A DNA stretch of 64,000 nt from Syntrophomonas zehnderi OL-4 (GTDB taxonomy: Bacteria; Bacillota; Syntrophomonadia; Syntrophomonadales; Syntrophomonadaceae): contig NZ_CGIH01000002.1 of assembly GCF_000983115.1 (NCBI RefSeq), positions 1 through 64,000 of the forward strand, read 5' to 3'. Every line of letters starts with the position of its first letter. The stretch's first letter is position 1. The notes beneath the pieces were generated by a model that saw nothing but the letters and a program-made list of their open reading frames with translations, did no database searches and was not told the origin of the DNA. A program made the translations under genes and the position numbers. This document shows positions 8,719-17,129 of this stretch, one piece after another.

Positions 8719-8748
8719 ATATTAGCACTAGCAGCAAAAGATTTACAA
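8719..8748 (-). promoter_or_regulatory. Vegetative-type promoter of htrA
   Basis: On the minus strand, TTGTAA (8748-8743) and TAATAT (8724-8719) are 18 bases apart, 46 bases upstream of the htrA start. The match to sigma-A consensus is moderate. Confidence 0.4.
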
Positions 8749-8828
8749 GCTAAAATCCCGGCAGGAGACAAGCTGATATGCACATATATCCTTAATATAG
8801 AGATATTTAAAGGTTTTACTCACTTGTG

Positions 8829-10178
8829 TTAAGTCGTATTATTGAAGCCCGCCAGATAGGCTGCATACTCTAGAGGTCTTTTAAAAGTATTATGCATGAT
8901 GCGCTGGGACGATTCTGTTACAGTCGTCTTGCGCGGTTTGGAATTTACTTCAATTAACCACAGTTTACCATTATTATCTATGCCAATATCCAAGCCTAGT
9001 TCGCCAAACAGTTTTCGGCAGTTCTTTTCCAGGGTACAGGCTACTGTCTCGCACAGCAGTTTAATTTCATTATTTTTTTCCTCAATCAGGCTTTTATTCC
9101 GGTGTAATATATGAGTTAGAACCTTTTTACTCTTTTCGGCTCTGCCTCCCCGGCTTAAGTTTGATATACTGCTGCCACGCGCCGCCACCCGTACGAACTT
9201 TTTACTGATCATCCAATTTCCGGTGTGGTCTTTTTGATAAATGATACGTAGATCAAAGGCTGAATCATGATATTTGGCTAAATTAATACCTTGCTGAACG
9301 ATATAGGCCTTTTTTTGGCGCAGAAAATTAGTCCTTTTTAAAAAATCGGTCGGGCTGTCGGCGCTCCCATGGTGTTTTACCCGGCTGTAAACCGTATAAC
9401 TTATTTTATTGTGGTTGTGACGGTTTATTATTATGATTCCCCGACCCAGGCTTCCGTTGGCCGGTTTTATAAATAGCTGCTGATATTTAGGCAGCATTTT
9501 TTCAAGGTTTTCGCGGTTTAGAACCATCGTTTCCGGTAAATACGGTAAGAGTTCTTCATTCATACATAGTAGCTTATAAACCTGCCACTTGTTTAGAAAG
9601 GATGGGTTAAAATATTTTAAAAAAGGCAAGTTCATGAGCCGTTCCTTAGTATTCTTTATTAAAACGCGCGCTTCGCTGCTGCGGCTGGGAATACGATCAT
9701 ATACTACATCTGGCAATGGGTAGATTGCAGATTCCCAGATTCCTAAATTATCAGAGGTAGGCTTGTAAAGATAGCCCCGGGTCGTCAACTTATCCCAGTT
9801 GATACAATGGGGTGTAAATATAAAAACCTGGGCGGCCATTGTTTTGGCAATCCTGCTTAAATACATGATTTCAGCCAGGGAACTGTTAGGGGCGGCATCG
9901 TTGTCCCGTCTGGGCAAGGCATTGGTCAATATGCCGATAGTTGGGCCGATATGCAGATATCCTTCTTCTTTATCAAAACGCAGCTGCAATTTTCTGCCTG
10001 GTTTTAAGTGCAGAGCTTTGCTTAAATCAGGAGATACATTAAAATGACCAGGCAGATCTGCTTTGACTATCAGCCTGGTTTGAATCATTCTTGCCCCGGC
10101 TCTGATATAAATACTGTCCTGTACCGGCAACATCTTTTTTTCCATAAGTTTTTCCGAGATAGTAACCTTACCGGTCAT
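8829..10178 (-). CDS. YheC/YheD-family ATP-grasp protein, paralogue 2
   Basis: 449 residues with the layout of paralogue 1. ATP-grasp elements: FIKPANGSLGRGI near 237-249 (Lys238 and glycine loop), FDLRIIYQKD near 308-317, LGLDIGIDNNGKLWLIEVNSKP near 394-415. The N-terminal domain carries HIGPTIGILTN, the motif shared by all three copies. Sequence between the motifs differs widely from the other copies, so this is an old duplication, not a recent one. It follows paralogue 3 by 19 bp in one operon. In Bacillus, YheC and YheD are found with the spore coat; reaction and substrate remain undetermined. Confidence 0.85.
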   Translation of the reverse strand: MTGKVTISEKLMEKKMLPVQDSIYIRAGARMIQTRLIVKADLPGHFNVSPDLSKALHLKPGRKLQLRFDKEEGYLHIGPTIGILTNALPRRDNDAAPNSSLAEIMYLSRIAKTMAAQVFIFTPHCINWDKLTTRGYLYKPTSDNLGIWESAIYPLPDVVYDRIPSRSSEARVLIKNTKERLMNLPFLKYFNPSFLNKWQVYKLLCMNEELLPYLPETMVLNRENLEKMLPKYQQLFIKPANGSLGRGIIIINRHNHNKISYTVYSRVKHHGSADSPTDFLKRTNFLRQKKAYIVQQGINLAKYHDSAFDLRIIYQKDHTGNWMISKKFVRVAARGSSISNLSRGGRAEKSKKVLTHILHRNKSLIEEKNNEIKLLCETVACTLEKNCRKLFGELGLDIGIDNNGKLWLIEVNSKPRKTTVTESSQRIMHNTFKRPLEYAAYLAGFNNTT

Positions 10179-10197
10179 GTAACATCATCCTCACTGT

Positions 10198-11553
10198 TTA
10201 TTTTTCGAATCCAGCTAGATAACGCGCATATTGAATCGGTTTTTTAATTGTAACCAGCCGGGTTTGGTTATCGCCAATCAAAGAAAAAACCCGGCGGGCA
10301 GGCTTGAGGTTAGCTTCAATAAACCATGTTCTTCCCTCTTGATCGATACCTATATCAATGCCTAGTTCGCCGATGGGACCATGATGTTTATCCAGAGTTG
10401 AAGCTACTTCGAAAGCCAAGTAATCAACTTCTTTGACAATCTTCTCCGTATCGTGGCTAGAAAAATGTTTGTTGAGTAATTTATAAATCTGACAACCACT
10501 GCCGCCGCCTGATATATTACTGGTAATTGAACCTACCTTACCGATACGAAATGCCTTGCCACTTATACTCCATTGCCCTTGTCCGTTTTTTTGGATCATA
10601 ATCCGCATATCGGCTATCCTGCCTTGATGTTTTAGCAGGTTAATACGTTGCTGAACGATAAAGCTCTGCCCTTTCGCTATTCTTTTTAAACTGCGCTCCA
10701 ACTCTGTCAATCTGTGGGCCGTACCTCGGACCAATTGGTTGTTCAGCTGATACTGATAGTGATATGGGCTGGAGCGGTTACTTTTAACTATCCTTATTAT
10801 ACGGTGGCCTTGCGAACCGGTTACGGGCTTCATATACACAACGTGGTATTTTTTTAGCATGGTTTCCACCTGATTAAAGCTTTTAACCAGCTGGGTTTCC
10901 GGCAAATATTTGTGTAAGGTATCGTTTTTTAACATTAGCTTGTATGTTTGCCACTTCCCCAGCCATGGCGGATTAATAAACTTACATCCTGCCCGGCTTA
11001 ACCCTTTGCGTATTTCTATTTGCTTAACGGGATTTTTGCTTTCGCGAGGGTAGATGACATCAGGCAGTCCGTAGGATACTTTTTTCCAGGTATTATTAAC
11101 ATAGGTATAACCATTAACTCTAGCTCTTTTTAGATTCACATCCTGATAATAGAAACCAAAACAAATGGCCCCCATTTCTCTGGCTTGCTCAATTAATTGA
11201 CTGATAAAAAAATTCTGCTTGCCAAAAGGGTGCCCTAAATCATCTTGCTTATTTGTCATTATTCCAATTAACGGCCCGATATAGATGGAACCATCGCTAA
11301 TCTTTAAACTATAGTCCCGCTCCTTTTCCAGACCCAGGTTCTTTATCAGTTGTGGATGCAGGGATAATTTTCGATTCGGAAATGGGTGGGTTTTTACTAA
11401 AACCTTCATGGAAATACCCTTTAACCCAACATGCAATAAGATATTTTGATCCTGACGAAAGCCCAACTGATCAGCTAAGTCGGTTGCCATGAGCAGATAT
11501 TTTGGGGATTGCTTGCTATGGGGAATGATTTTTATCATCAGAGCGTCTGCCAT
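10198..11553 (-). CDS. YheC/YheD-family ATP-grasp protein, paralogue 3
   Basis: 451 residues. The nucleotide-binding region reads YMKPVTGSQGHRIIRI near 240-255 (Lys242); the glycine loop has GSQGHR where the other two copies have GxGKG or GxGRG. Later motifs are intact: ADMRIMIQKNGQGQW and LGIDIGIDQEGRTWFIEANLKP. The N-terminal domain has YIGPLIGIMTN. The ATG at 11553 is preceded by AGGAGAG. It is the first gene of a two-gene operon with paralogue 2 and has a sigma-K-like motif about 30 bases upstream. The altered loop might change nucleotide handling; this is inference. Confidence 0.85.
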   Translation of the reverse strand: MADALMIKIIPHSKQSPKYLLMATDLADQLGFRQDQNILLHVGLKGISMKVLVKTHPFPNRKLSLHPQLIKNLGLEKERDYSLKISDGSIYIGPLIGIMTNKQDDLGHPFGKQNFFISQLIEQAREMGAICFGFYYQDVNLKRARVNGYTYVNNTWKKVSYGLPDVIYPRESKNPVKQIEIRKGLSRAGCKFINPPWLGKWQTYKLMLKNDTLHKYLPETQLVKSFNQVETMLKKYHVVYMKPVTGSQGHRIIRIVKSNRSSPYHYQYQLNNQLVRGTAHRLTELERSLKRIAKGQSFIVQQRINLLKHQGRIADMRIMIQKNGQGQWSISGKAFRIGKVGSITSNISGGGSGCQIYKLLNKHFSSHDTEKIVKEVDYLAFEVASTLDKHHGPIGELGIDIGIDQEGRTWFIEANLKPARRVFSLIGDNQTRLVTIKKPIQYARYLAGFEK

Positions 11554-11583
11554 TTTGCTCTCCTGTACTGTAATTTTATATCA

Positions 11584-11611
11584 TATAATATGAATCCGAA
11601 TAATTCTTTGT
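11584..11611 (-). promoter_or_regulatory. Possible mother-cell (sigma-K-like) promoter of the YheCD3-YheCD2 operon
   Basis: On the minus strand AC (11611-11610) is followed after 17 bases by CATATTATA (11592-11584), fitting AC-N17-CATANNNTA. The start codon is at 11553. Spacing is identical to that before the first YheC/YheD operon. The region is AT-rich, so chance is a real alternative. Confidence 0.35.
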
Positions 11612-11680
11612 TATTCTCATAAGAAAATAGATTATTAATAGACGCTAACGATACGTAACCATAAACGAAGTTCATAAATA

Positions 11681-11795
11681 GCGACCGGTATGGGAGCAAC
11701 CGTTGTCCCCGCAGGGGGCAACCTAAATTGCGACCGTCAGGGAGCAAGAGTAGTCCCCGCAGGGGGCAACCTAAATTGCGACCGTCAGGGAGCAA
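11681..11795. repeat. Tandem repeat, 48-bp period, about 2.4 copies
   Basis: Units at 11705-11747 and 11753-11795 are identical over 43 bases. A degraded partial copy (GCGACCGGTATGGGAGCAA) lies one period to the left at 11681-11699. Each unit contains CCCCGCAGGGG, able to form a small hairpin, and a GCGACCGTCAGGGAGCAA segment. It lies just upstream of the plus-strand desulfurase gene. Confidence 0.85.
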
Positions 11796-11870
11796 ATACT
11801 TTTTTTGGGTAGATTGGGCTTGAAATCAGGTAAATATATATATACTATGTATAGGCTGGGAGTGAGCAAA

Positions 11871-12338
11871 ATGATTTTGATAAGTGCATGTCTTTGCGGG
11901 GTAAACTGCAAATATAACGGAATGAATAATGCCCATCAGGAGTTTTTAAAACTTCTCAAGCAGGGAGTACTTTTACCGGTTTGCCCTGAACAACTGGGGG
12001 GGTTGACTACTCCGCGGGCGGCCAGTGAAATACAAGGCGGTTCAGGAAAAGATGTACTTGCCGGTCAGGCCCAGGTTTTTAACAAGGAAAATGCAGATCT
12101 TAGTTCATATTTTATAAAAGGGGCCCAGGAGACTTTGCGGCTGGCTCAGCAGGCAGGGATTACCGAAGCCATAATGCAAAGCCGCAGCCCTTCCTGCGGT
12201 TGCGGTAAAATATATGATGGAACTTTTTCTGGCCGTCTGGTGGAGGGAGACGGGGTTACCTCTGCCCTTCTGAAAAAAAGCGGTCTGAAGGTAGTAAACG
12301 ATGAAGAATTCTTAAGGAATATAGATAAGGAGTGTTAA
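11871..12338 (+). CDS. DUF523 / TudS-like thiouracil desulfurase family protein
   Basis: 155 residues of DUF523. Some members (TudS) are [4Fe-4S] enzymes that remove sulfur from 2-thiouracil. Conserved cysteines are present at the family positions: Cys9 in SACLCGVNCKYNG, Cys38 in LPVCPEQLGG and Cys109 in SRSPSCGCG. The ATG at 11871 has GGGAG eight bases upstream and gives the usual family length; 22 extra in-frame codons further upstream lack a ribosome site. The stop is four bases before the next gene, a PP-loop enzyme of the tRNA-thiolation type, so the two are translated as a pair. Desulfuration of thiolated uridine or uracil is a reasonable inference, but the substrate is not proven. Confidence 0.85.
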   Translation: MILISACLCGVNCKYNGMNNAHQEFLKLLKQGVLLPVCPEQLGGLTTPRAASEIQGGSGKDVLAGQAQVFNKENADLSSYFIKGAQETLRLAQQAGITEAIMQSRSPSCGCGKIYDGTFSGRLVEGDGVTSALLKKSGLKVVNDEEFLRNIDKEC

Positions 12339-12342
12339 TCCA

Positions 12343-13326
12343 TTGAAAGCTGTTAGCCTTTTTTCAGGCGGCCTCGACTCTCAACTGGCGGTCTGTGTTA
12401 TTAAGGATCAAGGTATAGAAGTGGTGGGGGTTAATTTTGTGACCCCTTATTTCGGAGCAGATGAACGAACCCGGCAGGCGGCTCAGGATCTTTCTATTGA
12501 GTTTTTTACTTTGGATATTGGCAGTGATTACATGAATATTTTAAAAAACCCGATTTATGGGTATGGCAAACATATGAACCCTTGTATCGATTGCCACGGC
12601 TATATGTTTAAAAAAGCCGGAGAGTTTATGCATGATATAGGAGCTAATTTCTTGATGTCGGGTGAAGTGCTGGGGCAGCGTCCGATGAGTCAGAATAAAT
12701 CCGCACTGGCGATTGTCGAGAAATTATCAGCCCATCCTGGCTTGATCGTCAGGCCCCTGTCGGCTCAGTTGCTTGCCCCAACTATACCGGAAACTAATGG
12801 ATGGATTGACCGCAGCCGCTTGTTGGATATCAGTGGACGCAGCCGGATTCGCCAGATGGAATTAGCTAAACATTATGGTTTGACCGACTACCCCAGCCCA
12901 GCAGGAGGTTGTTTATTAACCCAGGAGAGTTTTGGCAGACGACTGCGCAGATTTTTAGATAATCGACCGGATACGGATGCTCAGTCTACGGAGATATTGA
13001 AGGTTGGACGTCATTTCTATATTGGTGAGGAGCAATTGCTGGTTGTTGGCAGAAATCATAGTGAGAATGAACGCCTGGAAGGATTAGCCGGTCTGCATGA
13101 TTACCTGATCAAGGTTTCCGACCGACCTGGCCCGCTGGGACTGCTGCGTCCCCTTCATGAGGAAGATCCGCCGGAACTGGAGCTGGCAGCCAGAATTGTA
13201 GCCCGTTACAGTGATGCACGCTGTGAAGCAACCGCCCGGCTTAAGATAAGTCAGGCGGTCAGGGATGACTTTATATACCTGGAAACAGTTCCTTTAAAAC
13301 CAGAAGAGGTGCCAGCCAGTATATGA
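12343..13326 (+). CDS. PP-loop ATPase, tRNA-thiolation type (ThiI/MnmA-like) with C-terminal extra domain
   Basis: 327 residues. The PP-loop pyrophosphatase motif SGGLDSQLA (8-16) adenylates a base oxygen in thiouridine synthases such as MnmA and ThiI. A CIDCH motif (about 83-87) and AGGCLLTQESF (about 188-198) supply cysteines that could act in sulfur transfer or metal binding. The last 120 residues (EILKVGRHFYIGEEQLLVVGRNHSEN onward in part) look like the NFACT-R-type RNA-binding module found fused to such enzymes. Start is TTG 12345-frame codon at 12343 with AAGGAGTG upstream. It sits four bases after the TudS-like gene. A role in making 4-thio- or 2-thio-uridine in tRNA is the likeliest reading; the exact position is not determined. 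Confidence 0.75.
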   Translation: MKAVSLFSGGLDSQLAVCVIKDQGIEVVGVNFVTPYFGADERTRQAAQDLSIEFFTLDIGSDYMNILKNPIYGYGKHMNPCIDCHGYMFKKAGEFMHDIGANFLMSGEVLGQRPMSQNKSALAIVEKLSAHPGLIVRPLSAQLLAPTIPETNGWIDRSRLLDISGRSRIRQMELAKHYGLTDYPSPAGGCLLTQESFGRRLRRFLDNRPDTDAQSTEILKVGRHFYIGEEQLLVVGRNHSENERLEGLAGLHDYLIKVSDRPGPLGLLRPLHEEDPPELELAARIVARYSDARCEATARLKISQAVRDDFIYLETVPLKPEEVPASI

Positions 13327-13422
13327 GCAGAGATCATGGCTGACAAGGCCGAATACAAAGGAGTAGTAACCTGTCACGGTCGCAGGAAACAGCCACCCAT
13401 GAAAATGGTGGTTATACGGATG

Positions 13423-13462
13423 GGGAAGCTTTAGCTTCCCAGCGGAAGCTAAAGCTTCCGCT
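13423..13462. repeat. Pair of abutting palindromes
   Basis: GGGAAGCT-TT-AGCTTCCC (13423-13440) is followed at once by AGCGGAAGCT-AA-AGCTTCCGCT (13441-13462). The two hairpins share the core GGAAGCT. They lie in a convergent gap and may act as a bidirectional terminator or be a REP-like element. Confidence 0.7.
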
Positions 13463-13600
13463 ACGGCTATTTCGGGTTAGATTGCCGGGTTTTTGAGCAT
13501 ATGCGACTATGCTGCCCGCAGATAGCGTATTATTAATTATAGATAAAATCACCCTACAGGTTCTACTGACTTCCAAACGGCCGCTATTAAGGTTGCCGCT

Positions 13601-13625
13601 TAAATCCGCGCTATCCGCGTCTATT
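13601..13625 (-). repeat. Dispersed 25-bp element, copy 1
   Basis: Read on the minus strand this matches 35912-35936 at 23 of 25 bases; it starts AATAGACGCGG and ends CGCGGATTTA. Both copies lie just past gene ends, which suggests a short interspersed intergenic repeat. Confidence 0.6.
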
Positions 13626-13631
13626 CTCAAT

Positions 13632-14180
13632 TTAGGCGAATATTTTAAGATCAATCTGTTTAAACATTGCCTGGTAACCTGCTCTGGTAGGATGAGCTCC
13701 GTCTACGGCCAGAAGATCGGTGAGAATGTTGTTATTTTCATCGTAAAAAGCCTGAGCGAAATCAATGATTGGTATTTTTTGCTCCTTCGAATAATCATTT
13801 ATCCAGGTTCTGATTCTCTGTATTAGACGCTCTATCTCCGGTTCATCGACAACGGTGGGTTGGCCTAAAATAACCTCTATATTGTTTTCCCGAGCTTTTT
13901 CTGCCATGGTTTTTAGGTTTATGGTAATCCGATCAAAACTATCTCTTATGACTATATCATTTATGCCTCCCATAATTATTATATGGGTGGGCTTATAACG
14001 CCTTACCACTTGGTTAAACCGCTGCAGCATCTGGGTGGTGGTATTTCCGGGAATACCTTGGTTGATTACCTGGCCGCCGATTACATTCTGCAACATGGTG
14101 GTCCAAGAGTGGCTGGGACCGTAAGGAAATCCATACGTTATGCTGTCTCCCAGGCAGACAATTTTAATATCGTCCAGCAT
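13632..14180 (-). CDS. SGNH/GDSL-type hydrolase (esterase/lipase family)
   Basis: 182 residues with the four SGNH blocks: GDSIT with nucleophile Ser13, GIPGN (43-46) for the oxyanion glycine, GGIND (71-75) for the oxyanion Asn, and DGAHPT (160-165) with the Asp-His pair. No signal peptide is evident, so it is probably cytoplasmic, like TesA-related acyl hydrolases lacking export. It starts after the terminator of the UPF0182 gene and so has its own promoter. The actual ester substrate cannot be read from the sequence. Confidence 0.88.
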   Translation of the reverse strand: MLDDIKIVCLGDSITYGFPYGPSHSWTTMLQNVIGGQVINQGIPGNTTTQMLQRFNQVVRRYKPTHIIIMGGINDIVIRDSFDRITINLKTMAEKARENNIEVILGQPTVVDEPEIERLIQRIRTWINDYSKEQKIPIIDFAQAFYDENNNILTDLLAVDGAHPTRAGYQAMFKQIDLKIFA

Positions 14181-14265
14181 TTAAAACCCTCCCCGAATTG
14201 CCGATCCAGTATATTAAAGTTTAACAAAAAACACTTATCGTTCCCAGAAATTAATTATGCTACTT

Positions 14266-14300
14266 TTAAAAAAGGTCTGCTGTAATAAGCAGACCTTTTA
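14266..14300 (-). terminator. Terminator of the UPF0182 gene
   Basis: AAAGGTCTGCT and AGCAGACCTTT form a strong stem around a 6-base loop; minus-strand reading continues TTTTTTAAAAG. It directly follows the UPF0182 stop at 14311. Confidence 0.8.
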
Positions 14301-14310
14301 GGTTTGTTCG

Positions 14311-17070
14311 TTATTGTTCCAGGTGTTTTTCCATCTCTTTGATAACATCATTGAGTTTTTTTAAGTTTTCTCCGTAACCGGCCCAATCTCCCTGTTTTAG
14401 GGCCTGGTTAGCCTGGTCATAGTATTTACGGGCTAGTTTGGTTAATTGGGTTTGGTCAAAGGCAGTATCCCCACTGGGTTCTTCAGGTGGTTCCTGGGGT
14501 TTGTTAAGTTGACCCCCAAATATTTTAACCAAAGCATTTTCTAAATTTTCTTCCATAACTACCGTATTGCCGTACGCTGCTATGACCCGTTTTAATTCCG
14601 GCATTTTGCTGGCCTGAGCCTGTAAATATAGCGGCTCGATGTATAGTATGGAGTTATTGATAGGTATAACCAGAATATTACCTCGATAAGTACTTGAACC
14701 TCCTCGATTCCACAAGGCCAGTTGGCTGGATATTTCCGGATTTTGGTTTATGCGGGACTCTATCTGCATCGGGCCGTAAACCGTTTCCTGTTTGGGGAAG
14801 CGATAAACCAGTTTTTTACCGTAATTATCTCCATCCATCCGGGCACACATCCAAGCAATCATATTGTTTCTGCCATTAGGTGTATAAGGCAGCATCAATA
14901 TATATTCCTCTTTTGCCTCACCCGGCAGGCGCATAATGATGTAATAAGGTTTTAGAATAGTTTCCTTGCCTTCCACTATTTCATTGGGCAGTACCCAACT
15001 GTCCTCTTTATTATAAAATACCCAGGGATCACTGATATGGAAGTTGCGGTATATCTCAGCCTGTATACTGAACATGTCTTCTGGATAACGGATATGGGCT
15101 TTAAGATCTTCCGGCATCTTTTCGATATCTTTATACAGCCGGGGGAAAATTTTCTGGTATGTCTTTATAATGGGATCATTTGTATTGGCCACATAGAAGC
15201 TTAACTCTCCCGTATAGGCATCACAAATGATCTTTACTGAATTACGAATATAGTTGTTGCCGTTATCATCAAAGGGTTGGGAGTATGGGTATTTGTTGCC
15301 ATAAGTATAGGCATCCATCATCCAATAAAGCTTGCCATCATCGCCGATAACGATATAAGGATCATTGTCATAAGCCAGGTAAGGGGCTATTTTTTGGGTT
15401 CGATCAATTATATTGCGGTTCATCAATACTTGGCTGTCATTCGTAATGTTGCTGGCAAAAATCATTTTATAATCTTTAAGTTCCCAGCTAAGTAACAGGC
15501 GCCGCGCGATGGAATTTATCTTTATGCCTCTGTTGCCTTCATAATTGGTATAGACATTTTCCGCACCCATGGGATAATCAAATTCCTTCTGTTTGGCGTT
15601 GACCAGGACATAGTTGTCGGTTTTTTCCCCAAAATATATACCAGGTTTTTTTATCTTTAGATCAGTAGAAAATTGCGGGGGAATATCTTTCATATAGAAA
15701 TGAGGAAAACCTTCCTGGGCAATTTCGGTAACCGGACTCATTACTAGCCCGTAGCCATGAGTATACATGAGCCGCTGATTAATCCAAGTCTTAGCTGCCG
15801 GAGACATGCCCGGACTTTCATAAATGTCTTCCATCTCCCGCGCTGAGAGCATAACCTGCTGATAACGTCCGTCTATAACGTAACGATCAATATCTACATC
15901 GTTAAAAGTGTAATATGGACGTAATTCCTGAAGGTTTTTATAGGTATCCTTCAACGGCTCCCAGTCCCACAGACGTATATTATCAACGGTAGGACGATTA
16001 TTGTTTATATCTTCCATGGTAAGATTATAGTCAATCTTGAATTCCCGATTGTCAACCTCATTTAGTTCATAGGCCTCACGGGTCATTTTAATAGCCGTTT
16101 GCAGGTAAGGTTTCTCCTTGTTAAATTCATCCGGCTGCACGATAAATTTTTGCATCAGACCGGGGTAAATCCCTCCCAAAATAATACTGACAAGCAACCA
16201 GGTTCCGATGCTATATAATATCCAATTGACACGCTTGACAAATATATTGATGACGATCATTATTGCTACCAGCAGAGCAACCAGCATCAGTACCTTGTAG
16301 GCCAGCAGGCGGGCATTTATATCCGTATAGGTAGCACCAAATACTACCCCGTGGGAAGATGTGAGGACTCCATAGGCTGCCATTTGATAGCCCCAGGCTT
16401 TAAGGGCAAAAATGCTGGCTAATAAAACCGCTACGTGACTCTTGGCCAAGGTAAATTTTTTCCAGTCCAAGGCAAACAGTTCGGCAGTCGCACCGGCCAT
16501 ATAGAGCACTGAAACGGTTATAAGGGTAAGAACCAGGGTTATCATCAGGGTTCTGTAAACTAACTTGTAGAAGGTCAGATTAAAGAAATAAAACCCCAGG
16601 TCCTTGTTAAATATTGGGTCAACCTTTCCAAATGGTACTTTATTGATAAACTGTTGAACTACTATCCACTGATCGGTGAGGGTTGAACTTACAACATAGG
16701 CCAGAAACAGGCTGATAATAATGTAAACCCAGCGTGAAGCCTTGCCCTCCAGAAAACGAGTCCAACTGGATATTTCCTCGTGGAGGTAAATGATTTCCTG
16801 TCCATCATCTGTTTGCGTGGGACGCTTATTAGTATTTTTGTATTTTCTGGTTAACTGCAGATTGAGCCAAATAAACAAGAATGCAAAAAGAAAAACAACT
16901 ACGTATAAGACAATTTTACTAATTATAGTGGTAGCAAAAATACTCTGAAAATCTAATGATGAAAACCATAACCAGTCTATATAGAAATGAGAAAACAGGG
17001 CTAGGGCAACCAGTATTAGCAGGAAAATAAGTAATTTTTTTAAACTGCGATTCGATTTTTTATTGTCCAT
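14311..17070 (-). CDS. UPF0182 family large membrane protein
   Basis: 919 residues. About seven transmembrane helices lie in the first 310 residues (for example 12-30, 45-65, 97-116, 166-190, 208-225, 258-275, 285-303), followed by a large extracytoplasmic domain of about 550 residues and an acidic, Pro-rich linker near 865-880 before a short helical tail. This is the UPF0182 (COG1615) layout found in many Firmicutes, Actinobacteria and Cyanobacteria; its biochemical role is unknown. The gene has its own strong terminator. ATG at 17070 is preceded by GGGGGGAC. Confidence 0.9.
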   Translation of the reverse strand: MDNKKSNRSLKKLLIFLLILVALALFSHFYIDWLWFSSLDFQSIFATTIISKIVLYVVVFLFAFLFIWLNLQLTRKYKNTNKRPTQTDDGQEIIYLHEEISSWTRFLEGKASRWVYIIISLFLAYVVSSTLTDQWIVVQQFINKVPFGKVDPIFNKDLGFYFFNLTFYKLVYRTLMITLVLTLITVSVLYMAGATAELFALDWKKFTLAKSHVAVLLASIFALKAWGYQMAAYGVLTSSHGVVFGATYTDINARLLAYKVLMLVALLVAIMIVINIFVKRVNWILYSIGTWLLVSIILGGIYPGLMQKFIVQPDEFNKEKPYLQTAIKMTREAYELNEVDNREFKIDYNLTMEDINNNRPTVDNIRLWDWEPLKDTYKNLQELRPYYTFNDVDIDRYVIDGRYQQVMLSAREMEDIYESPGMSPAAKTWINQRLMYTHGYGLVMSPVTEIAQEGFPHFYMKDIPPQFSTDLKIKKPGIYFGEKTDNYVLVNAKQKEFDYPMGAENVYTNYEGNRGIKINSIARRLLLSWELKDYKMIFASNITNDSQVLMNRNIIDRTQKIAPYLAYDNDPYIVIGDDGKLYWMMDAYTYGNKYPYSQPFDDNGNNYIRNSVKIICDAYTGELSFYVANTNDPIIKTYQKIFPRLYKDIEKMPEDLKAHIRYPEDMFSIQAEIYRNFHISDPWVFYNKEDSWVLPNEIVEGKETILKPYYIIMRLPGEAKEEYILMLPYTPNGRNNMIAWMCARMDGDNYGKKLVYRFPKQETVYGPMQIESRINQNPEISSQLALWNRGGSSTYRGNILVIPINNSILYIEPLYLQAQASKMPELKRVIAAYGNTVVMEENLENALVKIFGGQLNKPQEPPEEPSGDTAFDQTQLTKLARKYYDQANQALKQGDWAGYGENLKKLNDVIKEMEKHLEQ

Positions 17071-17129
17071 ATATGTCCCCCCAATTTTATATTAGTCAAA
17101 AGCCTTGGAAAAACTTACAACCTCCTTAT

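Larger units (their letters stand above)
11554..11870. other. 317-bp gap: promoter of ATP-grasp operon and tandem repeat
   Basis: The left third is AT-rich and holds a candidate promoter for the minus-strand operon. The middle holds two exact 43-bp units at 48-bp spacing plus a partial third. The right end holds the leader of the desulfurase gene, with GGGAG eight bases before ATG 11871. A short open frame across the repeats encodes a duplicated peptide, but I consider it non-coding. Confidence 0.6.
13327..13631. other. 305-bp gap with hairpins and a dispersed repeat
   Basis: Convergent gap between the PP-loop gene and the SGNH hydrolase gene. It contains a small hairpin CCACCCAT-GAAA-ATGGTGG (13395-13413), two adjoining palindromes (13423-13462), and a 25-bp element also found at 35912. 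A 32-codon open frame from ATG 13336 (MADKAEYKGVV...) has no family I recognise and ends within the first palindrome. No known riboswitch class is recognised. Confidence 0.5.

Noticed and set aside
11538-11795. Minus-strand 85-codon frame with a peptide repeated twice
   Set aside because: The repeated peptide comes from the 48-bp tandem DNA repeat. There is no ribosome site, and the frame overlaps the start of the ATP-grasp operon and its promoter.
11681-11795. Tandem repeat considered as a CRISPR array
   Set aside because: The gap between the units is only 5 bases, there are just two full units, and no cas gene is present.
13327-13422. Possible riboswitch or other structured RNA
   Set aside because: One GAAA-loop hairpin is clear, but no known riboswitch core is recognised and no plus-strand gene follows for it to control.
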